DNA of 64,000 nucleotides from CAVYWD01 sp963772225 (GCA_963772225.1 CAVYWD010000001.1:1178001-1242000), one strand, 5' to 3'; numbered from the stretch's first letter, positions 52,417-62,482 are shown. A program made the numbers and translations. Notes: generated from the sequence alone by a model not told the origin.

Positions 52417-55400
52417 TCAATGCACCGAGGCAGTCTCGCGGGAGGGAGAAGAAAAGTTGGGCAGCGCTCGATGGTTGGGCTGCACCGCGAAATTCGCGAA
52501 GATTCCCGCCTGGACTTCCCGATAATCCTGCGCCTGGTGCACGCCGACCTTCAGCCCCGCCTCCAAATCCGGAGAAATGGTGCGCCCGACGCGCACGTCC
52601 AGATTGAAAGCAAATCCGAAGCGCGATTGGCCTGGGTAAATTCCGCCCCCGGAAGGATCCAGCGGAAACACATCGGCGTCCTCCTCGCGGTGCCAATTGA
52701 GCCCGGGCTCCACGTCGAGCTGCAGGTGCAGGCTCCCCTGCCGCTCCCATCGGAGCGGGACGCCCAGGTGCACCATCAGCGCGGGGCTGAAGTAGCCTCC
52801 GTGGCCGAACGTGAAATAGCTCAGGTTCTGGTCGTACCCCACACCGGTGAGCGTGAGCCCCGCCGAGAGGTCGTTGCCGCGCCCCGCCCAGACCGGCCAG
52901 CGGGCGCCGGCCCCGCCGGAGACGCTCGAGTTGGTGCGCACCGCCCGGCCGGTGAGCCAGTGATACCCGCCGAAGAGGTAGTAGAGCCCTGCGCCCGTCT
53001 TCGCGGCGACGTCGAAGCGCGCGCCGGTCTTCACCACGCCGCCCCAGGACCTTCCCGTCGCCGGATCGACCGCCCCGGTATATGACAGCAGGCTGTCGGT
53101 CACCGGGCGCCGCGAGACGTCCGCCGAGAAGAGCAGGTTCCCGGCCGCGCCGTGCCACTGCACGCCTCCGAGCACGTTGGGGACCGGGGCGAGCAGCGGG
53201 GTGGTCCCGAGGTCGGCGACCAGGCCCCCGGCGCGGAGCTCGGCCCCGAGCGCGATGCCTGCCGCAGACTGGCCGCCGCCCGCGGAGGAGCCCGACCCGA
53301 ACCGCCCCGTGGCCAGGGCGCCGGGGGAGATGTGCCCCGCGTCGAGGACCGTGGGGGTCACCGAGAAGCGAAGGTGGCTCGAAAGGCCCAAGGGCAGCGA
53401 CGCCGACACCGGCAGTCGCGCCTCGGTGAGCGAGCCCAGGCCCGACTCGCCGGCGCGGTCGCGCAGCTGGACGTCGCCGTCCACCTCGATGCGATGGCGG
53501 TCCCGGATTCGCGCGATGTCCTGCAGGAGCCGCTGACGCAGCGCCCGGGAGTCCTCGAGCGGCTCCGGCTCGGCCTCCGCCGGCGCGGCGGCGTGAAGCC
53601 CCGGGGCGGGCGCGAGCGCCACCGCGGACGCGAGGACGGGCCCCGCGCCGCGGGCCTCGGCCTGGGCCGGCGGCGGCTCCGGCGGCCCCGCAGGGGCCTC
53701 GGCCTTGGCGCCCTTCACGCGGGCCAGCGCCTCCTCGTAGGAGCGCAGCGCCGCGGCGTCGTCGCCCTCGCGCTCGGCCAGCGCGCCCGCGGTCCGCTCC
53801 CAGCGCGGATCGCTCGGCCGCCGCTCCCGTGCCTGCGCGAGCAGCTCCTGCGCCCGCTCCGGCTCGCCCCGGTCGAGCGCGGTCTCGATGGCGCCATCCC
53901 GCGCGTCGAGGTCGTCGCCGTCGACGCCCAAGGCCTCGTCGTACGCCGCCTGCGCGTCCTCGAGCTGGCCCGAGGCGCGGTAGAGCCGCCCCAGCGCGCA
54001 CAAAAGCCGCGCGCTGTCGGGCCACTCCGCGAGCGCCGACTGGAGCCCGGCGCCGGCCGCCTCGAGCTCGCCCTTCTCGCGCAGCTGGTCCGCGCGCGCG
54101 ACCGCCGCGGCGATCCGCAGCGCCTCGAGCCCGCTCTGCACCCGCGCCTCCAGCTTGGGCTCGCTCGCCAGGCCGCCGAGCACCGCGTCCAGCTCGTCGA
54201 GCCTGCCCGCGCGCAGGAGCGCCGCCCCGAGCTGCAGGCGCAGGCCCGCGCTCGCCCCCTTGCGGCCCACCGCGCGCTCCAGGATGCCCGCCGCCCGCGA
54301 CGGCTCCGAGAGCTCTAGGTAGCCCTGCGCGACCGCGCCCAGGAGCTCCGGGTCCTCCCCGGCCGCGCGCTGGGCCCGCGCCAGCGCGACGCGCGGCTCT
54401 CGCTTGAGCCCGCGGTGCCACAGCTCGACCGCCCGCGCAACGTCGTCCTTCAAGGTGAGCCGGCGCCGCAGCGCCTCGGCCGAGGCGTCCCGCGCCGCCG
54501 GGGGGATTTCGGCGAGGAGCTTCAGCGCCTCGGCATACCGGCCCCGCGCCTCAAGGACCCGTGCCCGGAGCACACGGACCTGAGGCCGGTCCGGGGCCCT
54601 GGCCGCCAGGGCCTCGGCGTACCTCTCGGCGCCCGCCGCGTCGCCCAGCTCGAGGCAGAGGCCTACCAGCTCCTGCAAGGCCTGGTCGTCGGCGGGGTTC
54701 GCGCGGGCTGCGCCCAGGAGCATCTCCAGGGCCGCCTCCGGCTCTCCGTCCTCGCGACTCTGCGCCGCCCGGGCGCGCAGCCCGGCCGCGTCGAGCAGCG
54801 CCCGCGGCAGCGCTCGCGCCGGGTCCACGCGCGCCAGCTTGTCGTTCGCCGCCTCGGCCTCCTCGTTCTTTCCAACCCGGAGCAGGAAGCGGACGAGGGC
54901 CAAAAGGACGTCCGGGTCCTCCGGCCGGCGGCTCGCGACCTCGCGCAGGCGCTTCTCGGCCTCGCCCACGCGCCCGCGCGAAAGCTCCGCGTCCACCCGC
55001 GCGAGCTCGGCGTGGTGGGCCATCTGCGGCCAGAGGCGCGCGGCGCTCTGGAGGGCGCGCTCGGCCAGGGCGTCGTCCCCCGCGTCGCGGGCCGCCTGCG
55101 CGTCGCGCATCGACGACCAGAAGGCGGCCGCGCGGATCGGCTCCTGCCAGAGGTCGGGCCGGTCCGGCGCGAGGGCGCGCGCTCGCCCCAGCAGCTGCAA
55201 GGCCTTCGGAAATTCCTCGCGCTGAAGGGCGACGAGCCCCAGGCCCGCGACGCCCTCCGCGTCCTGGGGGCCCGCCGCCTCGAACGCGCGCTGCGCCTGG
55301 TCCCAATCGCGGCGGGCGAGCTCGGCGCGGCCGCGCGAAAGCGAAAGGTCCCGCTCCATCGCCGACAGCTTGCGCTCGAGCTCGGGGTCGGCGCCGCGCT

Positions 55401-56121
55401 TCAGATACGCGCGCAGCGCAGCCGCCGCCTCCGCGCTGGGCGACAGCCACGCCAGGGCCCGGCGCTGCGCCGCCGACGCCTCGCCCTGCACGGTCTCCTC
55501 GCCCGAAAGCCGCGCCAGGAGCCCGATGCCGGCGAGCCGGGTCGGCGCGCGAAACGTCAGGTGCTTTCCCAGCGCCAGCGCGAAGCGGGGCTCGAACGGC
55601 GCCTCGCTCAGGAGCCGCTCCAGCCCTTCCCGCGCGGCCGGCCAGCCCGCTTCCGTCCCGCCCAGGGTCTCGTAATACTCGAGCGCCAGGTACCCGGGCG
55701 GCGGATAGGGGCCGAAGAGCTCCCGGTACTGCGCCAGCCCCTCCTCCACGCGCGAGGCCCGCACCCGCGCGCGCGCCGACTCGAGCAGGCTCGCCGCCCG
55801 CTCGCCCAGATTGAGCGCGTGCTTCAGGGCCAGGGCGCGGCCGTCGCCGGGGCGGGCGGCGGCGAGGCGGGCGAAGAGCGCGCGCGCCTCGTCGGCGCGG
55901 CCCGCGGCGGCGCGCAGGCGCCCCACGGCCAGAAGCGCGTCGGGGTCCGCCGGGTCCGCCGCGAGCGCCCGCTCCCACGCCTCGCCCGCCCGCTGCTCGT
56001 TGCCGCGCGCCTCCCAGTAGCGGGCGATCCGGGCCAGCGCAGGCGAAGGCGGCGGCTCCGCGGGCGGCGACGCGAGCGAGAGGAGCCCCAGGGCTCCCGC
56101 GACGGCGATGCTCAGTGACAC
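52417..56121 (-). CDS. bcsC: Cellulose synthase operon TPR / outer-membrane export protein BcsC
   Basis: A 1234-residue protein. After a signal-like start (VSLSIAVAGALGLLSLASP) come about 750 residues of tandem TPR repeats in the periplasm (e.g. AGEAWERALAADPADPDALL, LLCALGRLYRASGQLEDAQA and FEAAGPQDAEGVAGLGLVAL), a Pro/Ala linker and, from about residue 870, the BCSC_C barrel domain: RHRIEVDGDVQLRDRAGESG, SLTEARLPVSASLPLGLSSH, YYLFGGYHWLTG and FTFGHGGYFSPALMVHLGVP. It carries the nascent glucan through the periplasm and outer membrane. The start is the GTG at 56121, overlapping the bcsZ stop by 10 bases; an open frame running further upstream contains only antisense-like noise. The C-terminal strands run to the stop at 52417. 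Confidence 0.92.
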   Translation of the reverse strand: MSLSIAVAGALGLLSLASPPAEPPPSPALARIARYWEARGNEQRAGEAWERALAADPADPDALLAVGRLRAAAGRADEARALFARLAAARPGDGRALALKHALNLGERAASLLESARARVRASRVEEGLAQYRELFGPYPPPGYLALEYYETLGGTEAGWPAAREGLERLLSEAPFEPRFALALGKHLTFRAPTRLAGIGLLARLSGEETVQGEASAAQRRALAWLSPSAEAAAALRAYLKRGADPELERKLSAMERDLSLSRGRAELARRDWDQAQRAFEAAGPQDAEGVAGLGLVALQREEFPKALQLLGRARALAPDRPDLWQEPIRAAAFWSSMRDAQAARDAGDDALAERALQSAARLWPQMAHHAELARVDAELSRGRVGEAEKRLREVASRRPEDPDVLLALVRFLLRVGKNEEAEAANDKLARVDPARALPRALLDAAGLRARAAQSREDGEPEAALEMLLGAARANPADDQALQELVGLCLELGDAAGAERYAEALAARAPDRPQVRVLRARVLEARGRYAEALKLLAEIPPAARDASAEALRRRLTLKDDVARAVELWHRGLKREPRVALARAQRAAGEDPELLGAVAQGYLELSEPSRAAGILERAVGRKGASAGLRLQLGAALLRAGRLDELDAVLGGLASEPKLEARVQSGLEALRIAAAVARADQLREKGELEAAGAGLQSALAEWPDSARLLCALGRLYRASGQLEDAQAAYDEALGVDGDDLDARDGAIETALDRGEPERAQELLAQARERRPSDPRWERTAGALAEREGDDAAALRSYEEALARVKGAKAEAPAGPPEPPPAQAEARGAGPVLASAVALAPAPGLHAAAPAEAEPEPLEDSRALRQRLLQDIARIRDRHRIEVDGDVQLRDRAGESGLGSLTEARLPVSASLPLGLSSHLRFSVTPTVLDAGHISPGALATGRFGSGSSAGGGQSAAGIALGAELRAGGLVADLGTTPLLAPVPNVLGGVQWHGAAGNLLFSADVSRRPVTDSLLSYTGAVDPATGRSWGGVVKTGARFDVAAKTGAGLYYLFGGYHWLTGRAVRTNSSVSGGAGARWPVWAGRGNDLSAGLTLTGVGYDQNLSYFTFGHGGYFSPALMVHLGVPLRWERQGSLHLQLDVEPGLNWHREEDADVFPLDPSGGGIYPGQSRFGFAFNLDVRVGRTISPDLEAGLKVGVHQAQDYREVQAGIFANFAVQPNHRALPNFSSPSRETASVH

Positions 56122-57281
56122 GGCGTCCCCTCCCAGCGCGGCAGGAGGCGGCCGTCGGCCCCGAAGGAGAAACGGCCGTCCAGAAAGCCGCGCGCGAACA
56201 GGATCAGGTTCTGGTCGTAATAGGCGGGCGGGTTTCCGTAGAGCCCGCCTTCGCCCCGGGCCCGCGCCAGGCGCGCTTCGAGGGCGCGCCCAAGCTCGGG
56301 GAAGCGCCGCGCCTGCGGCAGGAGCGCCGCCGCGAAGCCCACCGGGCCCTCCCTGGGCCCCGGCCGGCCCGTCCGAAGATCCACCCGCTCCGGCACCGCG
56401 CCCTTCTGCAACGCGCGCAGCATGCCCGCGCACGCCGCCGCCTGCGCCTCGCGCCAGGGGTCCGCCTCCGGGAGCATGCCGGCCCAGAGGTACACGCGGA
56501 TGGCGTCGTAGCTGCCGAAAGGACCCGACGCCCTGTCGTCCTCAAAGCCCTGGCCCGCGCGGTAGAGCGCCCAGTCCGGCGCGAAGCCGCCGCGCGCGCT
56601 CTCGGCCACGACCCGCGCGCTCGAGCGCAGCACCGCGGCCCAAGGCCCGGGGACGCGAAGCGCGGCGAACCGGCGCAAGAGCTGCGGCGGCGAGTAGCTC
56701 GGGTTGAGCCGCCAGGCGGCGCCGCGCTCGACCTCGAAGCCCCGCGGCGCCGGGAGCAGCGTCGGCCCCAGCCCGGGGAGGTCGGCGACCTCGGCCCGCG
56801 CCGCGCGGGCGGCGACCGCCTCGCCCAGCGCGCGGTACCGCGGGTCGCTCCAGAGCCGGCCCGCCTCGAGCAAGGCGTAGCCGAGCCAGAGATCCGCGTC
56901 GCTCGCCGAGTTGGCGTCGAGGACGCGCCAGCGCCCCTGCGCGTCGCGGCCCCATTTCCATGCGGGCAGGCGCGCTGCCAAGTCGCCCTGGGCGAGGTTG
57001 TCACGCGTCCAGGCGAGAAGCCTCTCGAACAGCGCCTGGTCGCCCGCCACCAGCGCGAAGAAGAGCGCGTAGGCCTGCCCCTCGGAGGTGGTCCGGTCGC
57101 CCGCGCCGCGGTCGACGACGCGCCCGTCGGCGCTCACGAAGTGGGCGACGTAGCGGTCCCAGTGCGCCCATTGGGCGTCCGGCCCGCAGCGCCCCCGCGC
57201 GGCGGAGAAGGGCGAAGAGGCCAGGGCGGCCATCGCCACGGGCGCGAGCGAGCGGCGCCGGAGCGTGCGAGGAGGGCTCAT
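56112..57281 (-). CDS. bcsZ: Periplasmic endoglucanase BcsZ (GH8)
   Basis: A 389-residue GH8 cellulase. A signal region (RRRSLAPVAMAALASSPFSA) precedes the mature start. The catalytic acid lies in TTSEGQAYALFFALVAGDQA and the base in NSASDADLWLGYALLEAGRL; APDWALYRAG and GSYDAIRVYLWAGMLPE are conserved flanking elements, and YYDQNLILFARGFLDGRF ends the barrel. BcsZ trims or edits glucan in the periplasm during cellulose export. It overlaps bcsB (57278-57281, ATGA) and bcsC (10 bases), which implies coupled translation. All visible catalytic positions are intact. Confidence 0.92.
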   Translation of the reverse strand: MSPPRTLRRRSLAPVAMAALASSPFSAARGRCGPDAQWAHWDRYVAHFVSADGRVVDRGAGDRTTSEGQAYALFFALVAGDQALFERLLAWTRDNLAQGDLAARLPAWKWGRDAQGRWRVLDANSASDADLWLGYALLEAGRLWSDPRYRALGEAVAARAARAEVADLPGLGPTLLPAPRGFEVERGAAWRLNPSYSPPQLLRRFAALRVPGPWAAVLRSSARVVAESARGGFAPDWALYRAGQGFEDDRASGPFGSYDAIRVYLWAGMLPEADPWREAQAAACAGMLRALQKGAVPERVDLRTGRPGPREGPVGFAAALLPQARRFPELGRALEARLARARGEGGLYGNPPAYYDQNLILFARGFLDGRFSFGADGRLLPRWEGTPCH

Positions 57282-59516
57282 GGCCGCTTCTCGAAGGCTT
57301 TCGGCTCGAGCCGCTCGCGCCCGCGCCGGCTCAGGCTGCGGTGGGCGGGCACCGCCAGGAGGAGCGCGCCGAAGAGCGCGCTGGGGACGAGCAGCGCCCA
57401 GTGCTCCGCGGTGAAGAGGCGCGCTCGCTCGAGGGCGGAGAGGTCGCCCGCGCCGTACAGGTCGCCGATGGAGAAGCTCGCGAGCTGGCCGCGGGGCGAC
57501 TCGGCGAGGAGGTCGCCCCCGCCGTACCGGCTGTCGGCGGTCCGGCGCAGGTCGTGGGGCGACGGGAGCTCGCCCCGAGAGCGGGCCATCACCGCGACAG
57601 CCGAGCGGCCCGGCGCGAGCGGCGAGGCGACTTGCGCCACGGCCGCGGCCACGCCCTCGGCGGCGATCGACTCGCGGGCCCGCGCGAGCTCCCGCGCGCC
57701 GCGGCCGAGCCGCAGGAGGTCCAGGACCGCGGCCGCCTGCGCCGGTCGCTGGGCGCGGCCGGCCTCCCCGGAGAGCGAGAGGGGAAGCCTTTCGGCCCAG
57801 CGCGCGAGGAGCGCGTGATTCCGCCTGGGTGCCGATGAGGAGCAGGTCCTTGTCGAGCGGGCCGCTCCCCACGGCATCGGCGAAGAGCAGCTGGGCGCGC
57901 TCCGGGGCGAGCCCCGTCACCTGGGCGAAGTAGGCGGCGAAGCCGAGGAACGCGGCGATTTCCGAAGGGCTCGGCTCGGCCGGAAGCACCACCGCCGTGT
58001 CGCCCAGGTCGGGCGCGCGGGTGAAGGGGAAGCCGTCGTGGACGAACCGCTGGACGTCCGGCAGCCGCGCGTAGTGGAGGAGCCCCTCGAGGTGCAGCGC
58101 CGAGCTCCCGAGCACCTCGACCGCCCCCGCCCGCTCCTTCTCCGCGCTTGGCCCGCAGGGCGCGTCGAAGTGGATGCCGACCGTCAACGCGTTGTACCCG
58201 CGCAGGTCGCCGGGAGAGAGGCGCAGGTGCGCCCGCGCCACCGCCGCGCCTGCAGGCAAAGGCAGCGGCGCGACGCGCCGCCCGTTCACGGCCACCTCCA
58301 GCGCCGGTGCAGGCGCGCCGTCGGGGAGCTCCACGCGATAGTCGAGGTCGAGCCGCAAGGGCCTCGCGGACCAGGTCCAGAGGTCGGGCGCCACCCGGAA
58401 ATGCACGGTCAAGGTCCCGTCCTGCTGGCCGCGGTGGACGAGCGGCGCCTTCGCGAGCTCCGAGAAGAGGAGCGGCTTCTCGGTCGAGGCCCAGCGCGGG
58501 GCGCCGTAGGGCGCGGCCGGCGGCGGCGCCGAGGTCGGGCTCGGCTGGGCGAAGGCACCGGTGAGCGGCCGCGCCGGCCGGAGCAGGCCCGCCACCGCCG
58601 CGGCGAGCTCGGCCGGCGTTCGGCCTTCCAGCGCGAGCAGGCGCTCGCCGCGGGCTCCCCGAGGGTGCTCGAAGAGCGCCAGCGCGGGCCCTTTCGGCGG
58701 CGGCAGCCCGAGCGCCCGCGCCGAGTCGGCTGAGCCCACGAGGGCCACCGCGCGCCCCGGCGGCAGCTCGCCCACGGTCACCTCGAAGCGGAGCGGCACC
58801 GGGCTCGACAGGCCGAACCACCCCGCGACCAGGCCCGCCAGGCGAACCTCCTCGGGGCTCGCCGAGCCGAGCGCGAAGGCGAGGGTCGCCTGCCGGTCCG
58901 CCTCGCGGTCGACGAAGGGCAAGGGCAAGAGCGACAGATTGGCCGGCAGCGGCGCGCGGCGGATCCGCAGCGAGAGCGCGACCGACCGGACGGCGCCCAA
59001 GCTCGCCGCCGCCGCACCGCAGCGGCTCGGCCCCTGCCCCGGGGCGCGCAGCTCGAGCAGGCTCCGGTCGGCGAGCGCAGCGGAGGGCAGGTCGAAGGCC
59101 AGCGCCGGCTGCCGCAGGCTCGCGGCGTCGAATCGAGCGACGCGGGCGCGGTTCAGCCAGACCTCCAGGCCGTCGGGGAGCGAGGCCGACTTCTCGGCCG
59201 CGAGCTCGACGACCGCGGACGCGGCGGCGAGCTGCTCGTCGGCGCGCACCGAGAACGGCAGCTCCAGGGCGCCCCCTCGGGCCGATCGCCGCGCGGCCGC
59301 CACGTCGAGCTCGACGCGCGAGGTCGAGAGCTCCTGGGCGCGCGCCGCCCCGGCGAGGCCCAGGGAGCCGAGGACGGCGAGCGCCGCCAGGCTCCAGACC
59401 CCGGGCCCCAGACCCCAGGACAAGCCTTCCGCAGCGCCCGCCCTTGGCCTTGCCTGGGGCCTGGAGTCTGAAGCCTGAAGTCTTTGAGCCACCAGGCCCA
59501 TCGCAAAGCGCCTCAC
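57278..59516 (-). CDS. bcsB: Cellulose synthase periplasmic subunit BcsB, with a repeat-derived N-terminus and one apparent frameshift
   Basis: BcsB guides the growing glucan through the periplasm and anchors to the inner membrane with a C-terminal helix (HWALLVPSALFGALLLAVPA). Carbohydrate-binding and flavodoxin-like domains are recognisable (ALEVAVNGRRVAPLPLP, GYNALTVGIHFDAPCGPSAE, FVHDGFPFTRAPDLGDTAVV, PSPSEIAAFLGFAAYFAQVT). At about 57830 the frame shifts by one base between LLLIGTQAE and NHALLARWAERLPLSLSG, so roughly the last 185 codons are in another phase that ends correctly in ATGA over bcsZ. The GTG at 59516 overlaps the bcsA stop. Codons about 10-43 (59389-59490) consist of hairpin repeat copy 3, inserted between the first residues (MRRFAMGLVAQ) and the hydrophobic core (SLAALAVLGSLGLAGAARA). 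Confidence 0.9.
59389..59490 (-). repeat. Dispersed hairpin repeat, family A, copy 3, inside the bcsB coding sequence
   Basis: On the reverse strand the segment reads GCTCAAAGACTTCAGGCTTC, then GACTCCAGGCCCCAGG, a 30-base centre unlike other copies, and GTCCTGGGGTCTGGGGCCCG followed by GGGTCTGGAGCCTGG. The arms pair as in copies 1, 2 and 4. It is translated in frame and contributes about 33 residues to the n-region of the BcsB signal peptide (ASDSRPQARPRAGAAEGLSW). Confidence 0.75.
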
Positions 59517-61657
59517 CCTTCGCCTCTCGCTTCGGCGGGCAGCGCCGGCACCGCGGTTTCCTGGGGCTCCGCCGGCCTGAGCGAGCGGGCCAGCTTCCCG
59601 AAGCCGCGCAGCGCGTGGAGCGCAATTTGCGCGAAGGCGACGAGCGGACGATCCTCCTGCCGCCCCTCGTGCGCGCCCGCCCAGGCGTCGGCCCGCGAGA
59701 AGAGGGCGCGGACCAGCGCGCCCTCCTCCTCGAGCGAGAGCGCCGCGAAGCGGACCCGGGCGTGGGCCCCGGCGGTGCCGACCACGTCGGCCGGGAGCGC
59801 GGGCGCGCCCGGCTCCACCGCGAGCGTGAGGGCCACCCGCTCCTGCACGAGCGCACCAGCGCCCGGAGGGAGCGCGAGCTGCGCGCCGCCCCGGGAGAGA
59901 TTGACCGTGCGGCAGCAGAGCGTCGAGCCGTCGGCGAGCCGGAGCATGGCCGGCAGCTCCACGGCGACCCGCGGGCTCTCGCGCCGCTGCCGGCGCTCGA
60001 AGGCGACCGCCAGCGCCGCGGCGATCAGCACGAGGTTGTAGACGGTCCACGCCAGATTGACCGCGAGCACGTCCGTCGCCGCGCTCCCGGCCGCGAGCTT
60101 GAAGAGCCCTGCGCCCAGGCCGACGAGGTTGAGCCCCAGGAGCGCCAGGTACGGTCGCGCGATGGATTTCTCGAAATACCCGGTCTCGACCAGGCCGCCC
60201 TTGGCGGTGACGTTGAACCGGCCCTTGCGCGGGCTGAGGAGCGCCATTGTGGTGGGGACGGCGATGTAATAGGCGAGGCAGGTCTCGTAGACCTCCGACC
60301 AGAACGAGTGGCGGAAGCGGCCCTGCATGCGCGACAAGGTCAGCTTCGAGTGCAAGAGGTGCGGCAGCCCGTAGGCCAGCGCCAGCAGCGGGAGGGCGTT
60401 GAAGATCTGCCGCTCGAAGAGCAGGTAGGCGAGCGGCGCGGTCAGGAAGATGAGCCGAGGGATCCCCGAGAAGAAGTGGAGCATCGACGCCGCGTACGAC
60501 AGCCGCTGCAACCGCGAGAGCCCCCGGCCCAGGAAGGGGTTGTCGAGGCGGAAGATCTGCGCCATGCCGCGGGCCCAGCGGATGCGCTGGCCCACGTGGC
60601 TCGAGAGGCTCTCGGTGGCCAGGCCGGCCGCCTGGGGCAGGTCGAGGTAGGCCGACTCCCAGCCGCGGCGGTGCATGCGCAGCGCGGTGTGGGCGTCCTC
60701 GGTGACCGTCTCCACCGCGATGCCGCCCACCTCCGCCAGCGCCGCGCGCCGCAGCACGGCGCAGGAGCCGCAGAAGAAGGCGCCGTTCCAGGCGTCGTTG
60801 GCCGGGAGGATCTGCCCGTAGAAGAGCTCGCCCTCGTTCGGCATCGTCCCGAAGGTCCCCAGGTTCCGCTCGAAGGGGTCGGGCGAGTAGAAGTGGTGCG
60901 GGGTCTGCACCAGCGCCATGCGGGGCGAGCGCAGGAACCAGCCCACCGTGGTCTGCAGGAACGACCGCGTGGGGACGTGGTCGCAGTCGAAGATGGCGAC
61001 GAGCTCCCCCTTCGTCCTCGTCAGGGCGTGGTTCAGGTTTCCAGCCTTGGCGTGCGCGTTGTCGGGCCGGACGAGGTAGCCGACGCCGGCCTCGGCGGCG
61101 AACGCCTTGAACGCCGGGCGGCGGCCGTCGTCCAGGACGTAGACGCGAAGCTTGTCCGAAGGCCAGTCCAGGGCCTTGGCGGCGAGGACCGTGGTCCGGA
61201 CCACTTGAAGGGGCTCGTTGTAGGTCGGGATGAGGACGTCGACGCTGGGCCAGGCCCGCTCGTCGTCGGGGAGCGGCGCCGGCCTCCTTTGCAGAGGCAC
61301 CGCCGCCTGGAGGTACCCCAAGACGAGCGCGGCGAAGGCGAAGAGCTCGGCGAAGAGGAGCAGGGCGCCGAGCGCGGCGTCCAGGGAGAGCTCCGCCGGC
61401 AGCGTCGACGTCAGCCGCCAGTGCAGGTAGCGGCCCGAGGACGCCAGGGAAAGCATGACCAGCGCCAGGGTCGCCCGAGGCCCCTTCCAGCGCCCGGCGG
61501 CGAGCGCAACCGCGAAGGCGGCTGCCGAGAACGCGACCTGCGTCGACAGGTCGAGCGGCGTGGTGACGGCCAGCGCCAGCAGCGCGAGGCCCGCCGCGCA
61601 AGCCGCCCCCGTCCCCATCGCGCGAAGCCCCTGCCCGCCGCGCAGCCTCGCTCGCAT
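59513..61657 (-). CDS. bcsA: Cellulose synthase catalytic subunit BcsA with PilZ domain
   Basis: A 714-residue GT2 enzyme that polymerises UDP-glucose and extrudes the glucan. Ordered motifs: PTYNEPLQVVRTT, LDDGRRPAFKAFA (near residue 175), FDCDHVP (near 224), TEDAHTA (near 321) and SHVGQRIRWARGMAQIF (QxxRW near 357). Multiple membrane helices flank the catalytic domain. The C-terminal PilZ domain has RRQRRESPR (RxxxR near 556) and VNLSRGGAQLAL ([D/N]xSxxG near 587), so it should be activated by cyclic di-GMP. The ATG at 61657 has GGAGGTGGCG directly upstream and is preferred to a TTG at 61672. The stop overlaps the bcsB start as GTGA. Activity and regulation motifs are complete. Confidence 0.95.
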   Translation of the reverse strand: MRARLRGGQGLRAMGTGAACAAGLALLALAVTTPLDLSTQVAFSAAAFAVALAAGRWKGPRATLALVMLSLASSGRYLHWRLTSTLPAELSLDAALGALLLFAELFAFAALVLGYLQAAVPLQRRPAPLPDDERAWPSVDVLIPTYNEPLQVVRTTVLAAKALDWPSDKLRVYVLDDGRRPAFKAFAAEAGVGYLVRPDNAHAKAGNLNHALTRTKGELVAIFDCDHVPTRSFLQTTVGWFLRSPRMALVQTPHHFYSPDPFERNLGTFGTMPNEGELFYGQILPANDAWNGAFFCGSCAVLRRAALAEVGGIAVETVTEDAHTALRMHRRGWESAYLDLPQAAGLATESLSSHVGQRIRWARGMAQIFRLDNPFLGRGLSRLQRLSYAASMLHFFSGIPRLIFLTAPLAYLLFERQIFNALPLLALAYGLPHLLHSKLTLSRMQGRFRHSFWSEVYETCLAYYIAVPTTMALLSPRKGRFNVTAKGGLVETGYFEKSIARPYLALLGLNLVGLGAGLFKLAAGSAATDVLAVNLAWTVYNLVLIAAALAVAFERRQRRESPRVAVELPAMLRLADGSTLCCRTVNLSRGGAQLALPPGAGALVQERVALTLAVEPGAPALPADVVGTAGAHARVRFAALSLEEEGALVRALFSRADAWAGAHEGRQEDRPLVAFAQIALHALRGFGKLARSLRPAEPQETAVPALPAEARGEG

Positions 61658-61681
61658 CGCCACCTCCCCCAATGCCCGCGC

Positions 61682-62482
61682 TCAGTGCGATGAGGCCTCC
61701 GCGGGGCCGAGGATCCATTGCGCCAGGCGCTGGACGTCGGCCGCCGCCTGCGAGTGCGGCGCGGCGCCGAACCTCTCTCGGAACGCGGGGTCGAGGTGCA
61801 CCGGTGGGAGGGCTCGGTCGCCGCACGCGCCGCGCAGGGCGTCGAGCGCGCCGCGGTGGTCTTCTCGCCGATTGTCGAAGCCGTTCAAAAGGACGAAGAG
61901 CCGCCCGCCCGCGCCAGCCGTGGCGCCCATCGCCTGGGGCACGTCGCCGACGGCCTCGGGCGCGACCACGAAGAGCAGCGCCTGCGCCGAGGCCCTCGCG
62001 ACGTGTAGCGCCGGCGTCGGCTCGGGGCCGGTGTCCAGGACCAGCACGTCCCATCCCTCGTGCGGCGCGGCCAGGTCGCGCGAGGCCGATTCCGGGTCGA
62101 AATCGCTCTGCGCGAGCGCGCGCCGATGGAGCCTTGCGACCACCTCCGGGCTCGGCGCGAGACATGGGTGCTCGGGCGCCAGAGCCCGGGCCAGATCGCG
62201 TTTCGGATCGAGGTCGATGCCGACGGGCTTCGCGCCGCGCGCGGCCAGAGCGGCGCAGAGATGAGCCGCCAGCGTCGTTCGGCCGGCGCCGCGGGACGAC
62301 GAGACGAAGGCGACGGCGGTGGGCAGTGCACGCGGGGCGCCGGCGCTCGCTTCGTCGCACGGCGGAAAGCCGCGGCGCACCGCCGCCGCCCGGCATCGTT
62401 CGAGGTCGGCGATCTCCCGGTAGCGCAGGGCCGACGGCCCCATCCACCGAGCCAGCCCCCCAACGTCCCGTCGCACGTCCAT
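61682..62482 (-). CDS. bcsQ: BcsQ-like cellulose-operon ATPase with altered Walker A
   Basis: A 266-residue MinD/ParA-fold protein that in other bacteria positions the cellulose machinery. The P-loop reads SSSRGAGRTTLAAHL: both the deviant signature lysine and the usual GKT lysine are Arg, a replacement also known from BcsQ proteins of enterobacteria, which have degenerate P-loops. GIDLDPKRDLARALAPEHP and DVLVLDTGPEPTPALHVARA correspond to switch I and Walker B. Whether it hydrolyses ATP is doubtful. It heads the operon, 24 bases before bcsA. The ATG at 62482 is given; an ATG at 62521 is equally possible and adds 13 residues. Confidence 0.82.
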   Translation of the reverse strand: MDVRRDVGGLARWMGPSALRYREIADLERCRAAAVRRGFPPCDEASAGAPRALPTAVAFVSSSRGAGRTTLAAHLCAALAARGAKPVGIDLDPKRDLARALAPEHPCLAPSPEVVARLHRRALAQSDFDPESASRDLAAPHEGWDVLVLDTGPEPTPALHVARASAQALLFVVAPEAVGDVPQAMGATAGAGGRLFVLLNGFDNRREDHRGALDALRGACGDRALPPVHLDPAFRERFGAAPHSQAAADVQRLAQWILGPAEASSH

